This document shows, piece after piece, positions 1 through 6,892 of a stretch of 64,000 bases of DNA; the stretch's first letter is position 1, and the number at the start of each line of letters is the position of its first letter. Below the pieces are notes generated by a model. It was given only the letters and a program-made list of their open reading frames with translations. It searched no databases and was not told where the DNA came from. The position numbers and the translations under genes were made by a program. Source of the DNA: Sphaerisporangium rubeum (GTDB lineage Bacteria > Actinomycetota > Actinomycetes > Streptosporangiales > Streptosporangiaceae); contig NZ_JACHIU010000001.1 in assembly GCF_014207705.1 (NCBI RefSeq), positions 6,564,501-6,628,500 of the forward strand, read 5' to 3'.

Positions 1-753
1 GGCCAGCAGCGGCGCGACGGCGGGATGGTCGACTTCCTTGAGCACGTGGGACCGGGTGGACGCGACGGTGATGCCGGCCGCTTTGAAGGCGCGCACGATC
101 TGCTGCGGCGAGTCGGGGTTGACGGCGGAGCCGAACGCCGCGCCGATCTGGTCGGCGAGGGCCTGGAGCTTGGCGGGACGCATGCCGTGCACGGGCCGTG
201 GCCCGAGCAGCTCGGTGAGCAGCGCGTCGTGGACGTCCTCGCGCCACGGCATGCCGTCGTGGCCCATCTCGGCGGCGATGAGCGCACCCGCGGACTCGGC
301 GGCGACCAGCAGGCGGAACCGCGCGGGGTCGGCGGTGCGCTCGATGCGCCGGAGCTGGTCGGCGTGCACGGCGGCGACGTCGACCGGCAGCGGCTCCGGC
401 TCGAACAGGGTGGCCTGCCGTGCGAGGTGACCCGGCTCGTCGGCGGGGACCGGCAGGCCGCGCAGCCTGGCGTACGCGGCGCCGGCCGACCGCGGCTCGC
501 CGTACCTGCCTTCGTGGCCGAGCAGCAGGCCCTCGGTGAGCGTGAGGTCGTGACAGCGGCCCGGACGCACGCCGCGGGCCAGCAGCGGCGGGTAGACGGC
601 ACGGGTGTCGGCCCAGACCCAGCGGGGACGCTCGGCGCGGTCGAGGTCGCGCATCGCCTGCGCCAGGTCGTCGACGTGCGTCACGGCCCCTTCGCCTCCG
701 TCGAGGGGCCGCAGGGTGGCACCGCCTCCGTCAGGCGTCACCGCGATGAGCAC
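1..753 (-). CDS. Actinobacterial 3'-5' exonuclease/DNA polymerase I-like protein, N-terminal part
   Basis: This partial gene runs off the left edge. It starts at a GTG at 753 and stays open for 251 codons without a stop. The reading begins VLIAVTPDGGGATLRPLDGG and contains PRWVWADTRAVYPPLLARGV. This resembles the N-terminal half of the actinobacterial bifunctional exonuclease/PolA-like proteins, in which a degenerate proofreading-type domain precedes a family A polymerase domain. Those proteins are about 550 residues, so the polymerase palm would lie outside the window. The plus-strand frames over this stretch look like shadows. It is divergent from the UbiA gene at 849. Identification is by resemblance of the N-terminus only. 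Confidence 0.72.
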   Translation of the reverse strand, partial: MLIAVTPDGGGATLRPLDGGEGAVTHVDDLAQAMRDLDRAERPRWVWADTRAVYPPLLARGVRPGRCHDLTLTEGLLLGHEGRYGEPRSAGAAYARLRGLPVPADEPGHLARQATLFEPEPLPVDVAAVHADQLRRIERTADPARFRLLVAAESAGALIAAEMGHDGMPWREDVHDALLTELLGPRPVHGMRPAKLQALADQIGAAFGSAVNPDSPQQIVRAFKAAGITVASTRSHVLKEVDHPAVAPLLA

Positions 754-848
754 GCCGCCAGACTACTCTCCGCCTCCGACATTTCGATCACAGGTTCGAG
801 TACGGCGATCCGGGGTCGTACGGTGCCAGGTGAGCAAGGATTGGTCGC

Positions 849-1661
849 ATGCTGACCGTGCTGCGCGCTTCCCACCCCGGCCCGACCGCCGTCGTCACCG
901 TCGCGGGGTGCGCGCTGGCGGCGGCGGCCGGTCGAGGGCCCGGCGGTACGGCGCTGGTGGGGGCCGCGGTGCTGGCGGGGCAGTTGTCGATCGGCTGGAG
1001 CAACGACTGGCTGGACCGCAGGCGCGACCGTGTCGTGGGACGGGCCGACAAGCCGCTCGCCGAGGAGACGGTCACGCCACACGCGATCGCGGTGGCCGCG
1101 GGGACGGCGCTCGCGCTGTGCGTGCCGTTGTCGCTGGCCAGCGGGGTGGTGGCGGGGGTCGTGCATCTGGTGGCGGTGGCGTGCGGGTGGCTGTACAACC
1201 TGTGGCTCAAGGCGGGGCCGTTGTCGCCGCTGCCGTTCGCGGTGGCGTTCGGGCTGCTGCCGGCGTTCGTGACGCTGGGACTGCCTGGTGCGCCGTGGCC
1301 GCAGTGGTGGGCCCCGGTGGCCGGCGCGCTGCTCGGCGTGGGTGCGCACTTCGCCAATGTCGTGCCGGACATCCCCGGTGATCTGGCGCTCGGCGTGCGG
1401 GGGTTGCCGCAGCGGCTCGGCCCGTCCGGCGCGCGGGCCGGCGCGGGGGTGTCGCTGGTCGCCGCGTCTCTGGTGATCGCGCTGGCGCCGGGGGGTTCCG
1501 CGGTGCTCGCGGTGGCGGGGCTCGGCGCGGTGGGGCTGGCGCTGGTGGCCGGCGCGGTGATGGCACGGTGGTCGCTGCGGCGCGCGGCGTTCGCGGTGAC
1601 GGTGGCCGTGGCCGGCGTCGACCTGGTGATCTTCGTGGCGCAGGGGGGACGGCTGGTCTGA
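849..1661 (+). CDS. UbiA-family prenyltransferase (integral membrane)
   Basis: The 270-residue protein has about eight hydrophobic segments. It carries both aspartate-rich motifs of UbiA enzymes: SNDWLDRRRD at about residue 51 and NVVPDIPGD at about residue 166. These bind Mg-diphosphate of the prenyl donor at the membrane. It starts with ATG, 8 bases after AAGGA. The acceptor substrate cannot be read from sequence; stand-alone actinobacterial members of this EboC/UbiA type are poorly characterised. Its stop lies one base from the stop of the convergent LysR gene, with no terminator between them. Confidence 0.8.
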   Translation: MLTVLRASHPGPTAVVTVAGCALAAAAGRGPGGTALVGAAVLAGQLSIGWSNDWLDRRRDRVVGRADKPLAEETVTPHAIAVAAGTALALCVPLSLASGVVAGVVHLVAVACGWLYNLWLKAGPLSPLPFAVAFGLLPAFVTLGLPGAPWPQWWAPVAGALLGVGAHFANVVPDIPGDLALGVRGLPQRLGPSGARAGAGVSLVAASLVIALAPGGSAVLAVAGLGAVGLALVAGAVMARWSLRRAAFAVTVAVAGVDLVIFVAQGGRLV

Positions 1662-1662
1662 G

Positions 1663-2559
1663 TCACCGTGCGCCGGTGCTCACATGGCCGTCCACCAGCG
1701 CGATCAGTGCCTTCACCGCCGCGCTCGGACGGCGCGCCGCCGCGGTCGCGACACCGAGAGACCACCGCAAGGCGCCTTCCTCGACCGGCACCACACGCAC
1801 GCGGGGGTCGGGCCGTACGGCGAAGGCCGGCATCAGCGCCACACCGAGTCCGTGTCCGACGTACGCGGCGGCCGTGGCGATGTCGGTCACCTCGATGGCG
1901 ACGTGGCGCCGCATGCCGCCGGCGGCGAGTTCGCGGTCCACGACGCCCCGGTTGCCGTAGCCGAGCGGCGAGTCGATGAACGGCTCGTCGGCCAGGTCGG
2001 CGAGCCGTACGTCCCGCGCCTCGGCCAGCCGGTGACCCACGGGGAGTACGGCGACCAGCGGCACCGTGGCGAGTTCCCGCACGGTCAGCCCCGAGGGGGG
2101 ACGGCCCGGCAGGGAGACGAACGCGATGTCGAGCCGTCCGTCCAGGAGCGACTGCGCGAGACCCGCCGAGCCGCTCTGCGCCGCGCGCAGGCGGATCGTC
2201 ACGGCCGGGTGCCTGGTGTGGAACTCGCCGAACAACGCCGGCAGGTCGAGTATCTCGACCGACGTCATGGTGCCGACGTTCACCGTGCCGCGGAGGCCGC
2301 CTCTCACCTGCCCCACCGCGTCCCTGGCGGCCTGGGCCGCCGCGAGTGTGGCCCGCGCCTCCGGCAGCAGCGCGGCCCCCGCGTCGGTGAGCGCGACCCG
2401 TTTGGAGTCGCGTTCGAAGAGAGTGGCGCCGAGGTCGTGCTCCAGGGTACGGATGGCGGCGGAGACGGCGGACTGCACGATGTGGAGACGCTGCGCGGCG
2501 CGGGTGAAGTTGAGTTCGTCGGCGACGGCCAGGAAGCACTCGAGGTGGCGCAGTTCCAT
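1663..2559 (-). CDS. LysR-family transcriptional regulator
   Basis: The protein has 298 residues. An N-terminal winged helix-turn-helix begins MELRHLECFLAVADELNFTR and includes AAQRLHIVQSAVSAAIRTLE. A periplasmic-binding-like effector domain follows from about residue 90. The ATG at 2559 gives the usual LysR N-terminus; an upstream ATG at 2571 abuts the AGGAG and is too close to it. It is divergent from the MFS gene at 2672, the classic arrangement in which a LysR protein controls its neighbour. The inducer is unknown. Confidence 0.88.
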   Translation of the reverse strand: MELRHLECFLAVADELNFTRAAQRLHIVQSAVSAAIRTLEHDLGATLFERDSKRVALTDAGAALLPEARATLAAAQAARDAVGQVRGGLRGTVNVGTMTSVEILDLPALFGEFHTRHPAVTIRLRAAQSGSAGLAQSLLDGRLDIAFVSLPGRPPSGLTVRELATVPLVAVLPVGHRLAEARDVRLADLADEPFIDSPLGYGNRGVVDRELAAGGMRRHVAIEVTDIATAAAYVGHGLGVALMPAFAVRPDPRVRVVPVEEGALRWSLGVATAAARRPSAAVKALIALVDGHVSTGAR

Positions 2560-2671
2560 GGTTCTGATCATCTCCTGGAGCGATGACCGCGATCGAAAAC
2601 AAGCGTTGGACGCGATAGCAGGTACGCACGCATCCTGAGAGGAGTTCATGGCAGCGAGCAGGAGAACCTAC

Positions 2672-3982
2672 ATGTCCGCCACGACCGACGTCTCCCCCGA
2701 CACCGACATCTCATCAGAAGTCGTACTCCCCGCACCCGTGGGGCCGCGCGGTGCCGCCGGTCACCGGGCCGGCTTCTGGATCGTCGCGGCGACGTTCCTC
2801 GTGGCGATGGCCTTCACGACCGTGCCGACCCCGCTGTGGGCCATCTATCAGCGGGAGGACGGCTTCTCCACCGCCATGGTGACGGTGGCCTTCGCCGCGT
2901 ACGCCGTCGGCGTCGTCGTCAGCCTGTTCCTCGCGGGCCACCTGTCCGACCACTTCGGCCGCCGCCGGATACTGATCCCCGCCTTGCTGATCGAACTCGC
3001 CTCCGCCGCGATGTTCCTGACCTCCACGTCCCTAGGCGTACTCATCGTCGCGCGCGCCGTCTCGGGCCTGGCCATCGGCATGATCACCGCCACCGCCACC
3101 GCCTACCTGACCGATCTCCACACCGCCGCCCGCCGCACCTCCACCCACACCGACGACCCCCGCGCGACCATCCGTTCCGGCTCCACCCGCGCACGCGCCG
3201 TCCACCCCGGCGCCGACCTGGTCGCCACCGCCGCCAACATGGGAGGCTTCGGCGTCGGCTCGCTCGCCTCCGGCCTGCTCGCCGAGTACGCGCCGTCCCC
3301 GCTGCGCACCCCCTACCTGGTCTTCCTCGTCCTCCTCGTGCTCAGCGTCATCGCCATGACCTTGGTCCCCGAGACGGTACGACCCACGACCCTCCGCCCC
3401 CCGTACCGCCCCCAGCGTGTCTCCGTCCCCGACGAACACCGCCCCGCGTACTTCGCCGCCGCCTCCGCCGCCTTCACGACCTTCGCCGTCCTCGGCCTCT
3501 TCACCTCCGTGGCCCCCGGCTTCGTCTCAGGCACCCTGCACCACCCCTCCCGCGCACTGGCCGGCTTCGCGACCTTCCTCGTCTTCGCCGCCGCCGCGAC
3601 CACTCAGACCGCACTGCGCCGCCTGACCTTGCGCTCACAGCTCGCCACCGGCCTGGTCCTGCTCCCCACCGGCCTGATCACCCTGACCACCGCCGTCTGG
3701 CTGACCAGCCTCCCCCTCTTCCTCGCCGGCGGCCTCCTGTCCGGCGCCGGCGCCGGCACCCTGTTCAAGGCCACCGTCACCCGCGTCCTCACCCTCGCCA
3801 CTCCCACCCGTCGCGGCGAAGCCCTGGCCGGCCTCTTCCTCACCGCCTACATCGGCCTCACCGTCCCCATCCTGGCCCTAGGCCTCGCCACCCACTACGT
3901 CTCCTCCCCCACGGCTCTTCTGGGCTTCGCCGCGACCCTCATCGCCATCTGCGCCACGGTGAGCCGCCGCCTCCTGCGGTAG
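2672..3982 (+). CDS. Major facilitator superfamily transporter
   Basis: This 436-residue membrane protein has about 12 transmembrane segments. The MFS signature GHLSDHFGRRR lies in the loop between helices 2 and 3. The loop after helix 4 is enlarged and polar (about residues 155-185, rich in Thr, Arg and Asp). The start chosen is the ATG at 2672, 7 bases after AGGAG; an ATG at 2648 would add eight residues. The substrate is unknown; drug or metabolite efflux under the divergent LysR regulator is the simplest reading. Codons in the 3' half end mostly in C, giving a C-rich plus strand. Confidence 0.86.
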   Translation: MSATTDVSPDTDISSEVVLPAPVGPRGAAGHRAGFWIVAATFLVAMAFTTVPTPLWAIYQREDGFSTAMVTVAFAAYAVGVVVSLFLAGHLSDHFGRRRILIPALLIELASAAMFLTSTSLGVLIVARAVSGLAIGMITATATAYLTDLHTAARRTSTHTDDPRATIRSGSTRARAVHPGADLVATAANMGGFGVGSLASGLLAEYAPSPLRTPYLVFLVLLVLSVIAMTLVPETVRPTTLRPPYRPQRVSVPDEHRPAYFAAASAAFTTFAVLGLFTSVAPGFVSGTLHHPSRALAGFATFLVFAAAATTQTALRRLTLRSQLATGLVLLPTGLITLTTAVWLTSLPLFLAGGLLSGAGAGTLFKATVTRVLTLATPTRRGEALAGLFLTAYIGLTVPILALGLATHYVSSPTALLGFAATLIAICATVSRRLLR

Positions 3983-3994
3983 ACCATCCACGGC

Positions 3995-4798
3995 TCAGAC
4001 GCTGCCGACGCCTACCAGGAAAGAAGCGTCGAGTTCCTCCACGCCTGCGTGTTCCAGCCGGGAGAGGAGTTCCGTCTGGACCGCGGCGATCTCGGTGGCG
4101 TCCATGCCGGTGAGCATGGCGCGGTAGCCGGTGCCGTTGACCAGGAGCCAGGCCATGTCGGGGGTCAGGGGGACGCTCAGGGGGGTCTCGGCGACCTGGA
4201 CGTCGCTCAGGCCGCGTTCGGTGAGCCAGGTGGCGAGGCCCTGTGTGGTTCTGATGCGGGTGACCGACGGGCTGGAGGAGGGGGACGTCACAGGAGCGCC
4301 GCGGACGTGGCCGACCGCGGCGCGGAAGACGTCGCCGTACGTCTCCAGTGCGCTCTGGGTCCAGGTGGTGACGGCGAACCGGCCACCGGGTGTGAGGAGG
4401 GTGGTCAGGCGGTCGACGGAGCGGTCCATGTCGGGGAGGAAGTACACGCCGTGGACGCAGATGGCGGCGTCGTACGGAGTGTCCGGGGTCCACGTGGTGG
4501 CGTCAGCCTCGACGAAACGGACGTTACGCAGACCGTGCGCGGCGGCGCGGCGCCTGCCGTGGTCGAGCAGTGCGGCGGCGACGTCGATGGCGTCCACATG
4601 ACCGTGCGGCCCGGTCGCCTGCGCCGCGGGGATCGCGGAGGCGCCTGCGCCGCAGCATATGTCCAGGACGCGATTCCCCTGCCGTATGCCGGCGGCCTTG
4701 ACGGTGGCGGCGCCGATGGGGTCCCACAGGACGGGGGAGATCTCGGCGAACTCGATGCTCGTCGAGTTGAAGACTTCGGCGGCCTGGTCGGGCTTCAT
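3995..4798 (-). CDS. Class I SAM-dependent methyltransferase
   Basis: The 267-residue protein has the Rossmann methyltransferase motif I, VLDICCGAGASAIPAA, at about residue 44. The acidic ribose-binding position lies in HVDAIDVAAALLDHG, and a later motif is LTPGGRFAVTTW. It resembles the UbiE/ubiquinone-type small-molecule methyltransferases. The ATG at 4798 follows GGAAGGA by 5 bases; 50 more in-frame codons upstream are rejected for lack of family-like sequence. The substrate is unknown. It ends 12 bases from the convergent MFS stop. Confidence 0.83.
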   Translation of the reverse strand: MKPDQAAEVFNSTSIEFAEISPVLWDPIGAATVKAAGIRQGNRVLDICCGAGASAIPAAQATGPHGHVDAIDVAAALLDHGRRRAAAHGLRNVRFVEADATTWTPDTPYDAAICVHGVYFLPDMDRSVDRLTTLLTPGGRFAVTTWTQSALETYGDVFRAAVGHVRGAPVTSPSSSPSVTRIRTTQGLATWLTERGLSDVQVAETPLSVPLTPDMAWLLVNGTGYRAMLTGMDATEIAAVQTELLSRLEHAGVEELDASFLVGVGSV

Positions 4799-4848
4799 GC
4801 GGGTCCTTCCGTGAGGGCGGCGGGCTCCTGCATGGCGCTCAGATGACG

Positions 4849-4883
4849 AAGCCCTGGTCACCGGAACGTCGTGACCAGGGCTT
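4849..4883. terminator. Perfect 13-bp hairpin in the leader of the methyltransferase gene
   Basis: AAGCCCTGGTCAC pairs with GTGACCAGGGCTT across a 9-base loop. On the plus strand it is followed by TTCATT. It sits about 50 bases upstream of the methyltransferase start on the minus strand. It could be a terminator for plus-strand read-through or a leader hairpin of the minus gene. Confidence 0.5.
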
Positions 4884-4991
4884 TCATTGACGGGGCCTTC
4901 GCGGCCTCGGGGGTGTGCGAAGTGAGCGCCACATCCCCAGCATCGCATCCCGCGTCACGTGACCCGTTCCCGGCCTGCTCGTCCAGCGACA

Positions 4992-5039
4992 TGCAATGCG
5001 ACGTCAAGCCAAGGCCGCCGCGTGCAATGTGACGTCAAG
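4992..5039 (+). promoter_or_regulatory. Pair of 17-base direct repeats upstream of the secreted-protein gene
   Basis: TGCAATGCGACGTCAAG (4992-5008) and TGCAATGTGACGTCAAG (5023-5039) differ at one base. They are spaced 31 bases start to start, about three helical turns, and each contains the palindrome GACGTC. A TTGAAA that could serve as a -35 element follows at 5044. A two-site activator or repressor binding region is inferred. Confidence 0.5.
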
Positions 5040-5096
5040 AACCTTGAAAGCGGTCCGGTACAAACTGCTACCAGCTCAAGAGAAAAGGAAAACCCA

Positions 5097-5609
5097 ATGA
5101 CCGCCGCTCGCACCCTCACCGGTTTCGCTCTAGTCGCAGGCATCCTCGCCCTCACCCCTCTGGCCGCCAACGCCGACACCGCCGCCGCCCCCAGCACCAC
5201 CGTCTCGGCCCAGTCCGCCGCGACCTCGGAGTGGGGCACCTACTACGCCCCCGGCCGCAAGGCCAAGGCGTACGGCACGCTGTGGGCGGCTCCGAAGGAC
5301 GACCCGAGCCGGCCCACCTCCCTGGTGAAGGTCAAGGGCAAGGTCTTCGACAAGACCCGCACCGGTTCGGCCTGCGGCTGGGCCGTCTTCCGCATCTCCT
5401 ACGGCGACAGCTCCGGCAACGTCCCCCACAAGTTCCGCACCTTCACGACCTGCAAGTACAACAAGGCCAAGAAGTTCTCCTTCGACTTCAAGAACGTCTA
5501 CCAGGTGGAACTCAAGGTCTGCTCCGAGCCCAAGGCCGCAAAGCCGTCCCTGAACTGTCTCTACGCCGGTACCTGGAAGAACCTCTACACCTACTTCGAG
5601 CAGAACTGA
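5097..5609 (+). CDS. Small secreted protein, unknown function
   Basis: The 170-residue product begins with a clear Sec signal peptide (ARTLTGFALVAGILALTPLA, cleaved near AANADTAAA). The mature part is Lys- and aromatic-rich with four cysteines (in SACGW, TTCKY, KVCSE and LNCLY) that could form two disulfides outside the cell. I recognise no domain. The ATG at 5097 follows AAGGAA by about 7 bases. It is a single-gene unit: direct repeats precede it and a strong terminator follows 34 bases after the stop. Confidence 0.78.
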   Translation: MTAARTLTGFALVAGILALTPLAANADTAAAPSTTVSAQSAATSEWGTYYAPGRKAKAYGTLWAAPKDDPSRPTSLVKVKGKVFDKTRTGSACGWAVFRISYGDSSGNVPHKFRTFTTCKYNKAKKFSFDFKNVYQVELKVCSEPKAAKPSLNCLYAGTWKNLYTYFEQN

Positions 5610-5642
5610 CCCGGACGGGACGAAACAGCCGCGTGAATGAAC

Positions 5643-5678
5643 GAAGGACCGGTCTCCTCTCCTGGAGACCGGTCCTTC
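5643..5678 (+). terminator. Rho-independent-type terminator of the secreted-protein gene
   Basis: GAAGGACCGGTCTCC pairs perfectly with GGAGACCGGTCCTTC over 15 bases with a 6-base loop. It lies just after the stop at 5609. There is no T-run, as is common in high-GC actinomycetes. Confidence 0.72.
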
Positions 5679-5857
5679 CGCATTGGCCGCGCGTCGATCG
5701 GAGGCGACCGGCGAGGACGGGTGCCAGGCCGGAGAGGTCTGTGGCCGATGAGGAGGCCTGGTCTCCGGCCGACCGGTGACCTGGGCCGTCGCCAGTGGCC
5801 GTGAGCCCGCCATGACATGGATCCGCCGCCGGACCTCTGTCTCAAGCCTTGCCGAGC

Positions 5858-5895
5858 CTATCGAAATTCGATAGCTTTCCATCGTAAGTCGATGG
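5858..5895 (+). promoter_or_regulatory. Two tandem operator palindromes before the DUF2975/HTH operon
   Basis: CTATCGAAATTCGATAG (5858-5874) and CCATCGTAAGTCGATGG (5879-5895) are both palindromes with the shared core ATCG-W-AA-K-TCGAT. They are separated by four bases. The second overlaps the start of the ribosome binding site GGGAGGA. This layout suits a repressor blocking transcription of its own operon, most simply the Cro-type protein encoded at 6386. Confidence 0.68.
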
Positions 5896-5906
5896 GAGGA
5901 CAATTC

Positions 5907-6386
5907 ATGGGAAAGCTGGCAGTGCGCGCGCTACGTGCCGTGCTCGCGGTGGTGCTCACCGGAACCGTGTTCGTACAGGTGTTGATGCTCTGGGCTCTGG
6001 TCACCGATCCACGGGACGGGCCGCTGACCCCGATGCGCGTGATCACGGTCCTCGGCATGGTGTCGGCCCAGATCGCGCTGACCAGCGTGTGGCGGCTGGT
6101 GACGATGGTGCGACGCGGAACCGTGTTCTCCCACGCCGCCTTCCGGCACGTGGACGCCGTGATCGGCGCGATCGTGGCGGCCGCCCTGCTGTGGTTCGCG
6201 GTCACGGCCGTCAACGCGCCAGGGCAGCGAGAAGACCCTGGCGTCACGGTCATCATGGGTGGCATCGGCCTGGCCATCCTGGGGGTCGCGCTCATCGTGT
6301 TCGTGCTGCGGATGCTGCTTGCCCAGGCGGTCGCGCGCGACGTCGAGGCGACCCGGATGCGGGCCGAGCTGGACGAGGTGATCTGA
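5907..6386 (+). CDS. DUF2975-family membrane protein
   Basis: The 159-residue protein has four transmembrane helices with short loops, typical of DUF2975 proteins. Its ATG at 5907 is 6 bases after GGGAGGA. Its stop overlaps the start of the downstream HTH gene by one base (TGATG), so the two are translationally coupled. DUF2975 proteins are regularly paired with a YozG-like Cro/C1 regulator, but the function of the pair is not established. Upstream operator palindromes suggest tight repression. Confidence 0.8.
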   Translation: MGKLAVRALRAVLAVVLTGTVFVQVLMLWALVTDPRDGPLTPMRVITVLGMVSAQIALTSVWRLVTMVRRGTVFSHAAFRHVDAVIGAIVAAALLWFAVTAVNAPGQREDPGVTVIMGGIGLAILGVALIVFVLRMLLAQAVARDVEATRMRAELDEVI

Positions 6387-6607
6387 TGCCGATCGTCGTC
6401 GACATCGACGTGATGATGGCCAAGCGGAAGATGTCCGCAGGCGACCTAGCGGACCGCGTGGGGATCACCCCCGCCAACCTGGCGGTACTCAAGAACGGCC
6501 GCGCCAAGGCGGTCCGCTTCACGACACTCGCCGCGCTCTGCGAGGTCCTCGAGTGCCAGCCGGGTGACCTGCTGCGCTGGGAGGCCGACGACGCCGCGAG
6601 CGGATGA
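6386..6607 (+). CDS. Cro/C1-type HTH regulator, YozG-like
   Basis: The 73-residue protein is almost entirely a helix-turn-helix domain: KMSAGDLADRVGITPANLAV followed by LKNGRAKAVRFTTLAALCEV. The closing LECQPGDLLRWEAD is the characteristic end of YozG-type regulators. It is coupled to the DUF2975 gene. It is the best candidate to bind the two palindromes at 5858-5895 and repress its own operon (inference). Confidence 0.86.
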   Translation: MPIVVDIDVMMAKRKMSAGDLADRVGITPANLAVLKNGRAKAVRFTTLAALCEVLECQPGDLLRWEADDAASG

Positions 6608-6892
6608 CGTACAGCGGGGAAACACGGCGGTGCCACCGGGAGGAGGCACCGCCGACCGGCGAGAGTGTCGTCCCGGCCGCCGAGAACAAGGAGCAGTGGG
6701 ACGTCCACTACATGATCAGCACGTCGATGCACCGGAGCCCGGGTGTGCCTGTCACAAAGTCATACGACCTCGTGAATCGGGAGACCGTCAAAGCCGAGTG
6801 CCAAGCTCACAGCGGTAAGGCGGCACACCCTGCAATGGAGAGAAAGAATGGCGATGACAAGGAGACGGCAACGGCATTGAGCGGCCTCGTCA
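6608..6892. other. Intergenic stretch with one hairpin and a cut-off signal-sequence start
   Basis: CGGCGGTGCC (6625-6634) pairs with GGCACCGCCG (6645-6654) and probably ends the HTH operon. From 6848 an ATG preceded by GGAGAGAAAGA opens ten codons (MAMTRRRQRH) and then meets TGA at 6878-6880, in frame with the GH43-like gene. No other gene is seen here. Confidence 0.6.

Noticed and set aside
788-2629. A 613-codon minus frame across the UbiA and LysR genes.
   Set aside because: It is Arg/Pro/Thr-rich with no family features. It is a high-GC shadow of two well-supported genes.
6650-6850. Left attachment site matching the tRNA-fMet 3' end.
   Set aside because: Only a 7-base match (CGACCTC) was found, which is not significant.
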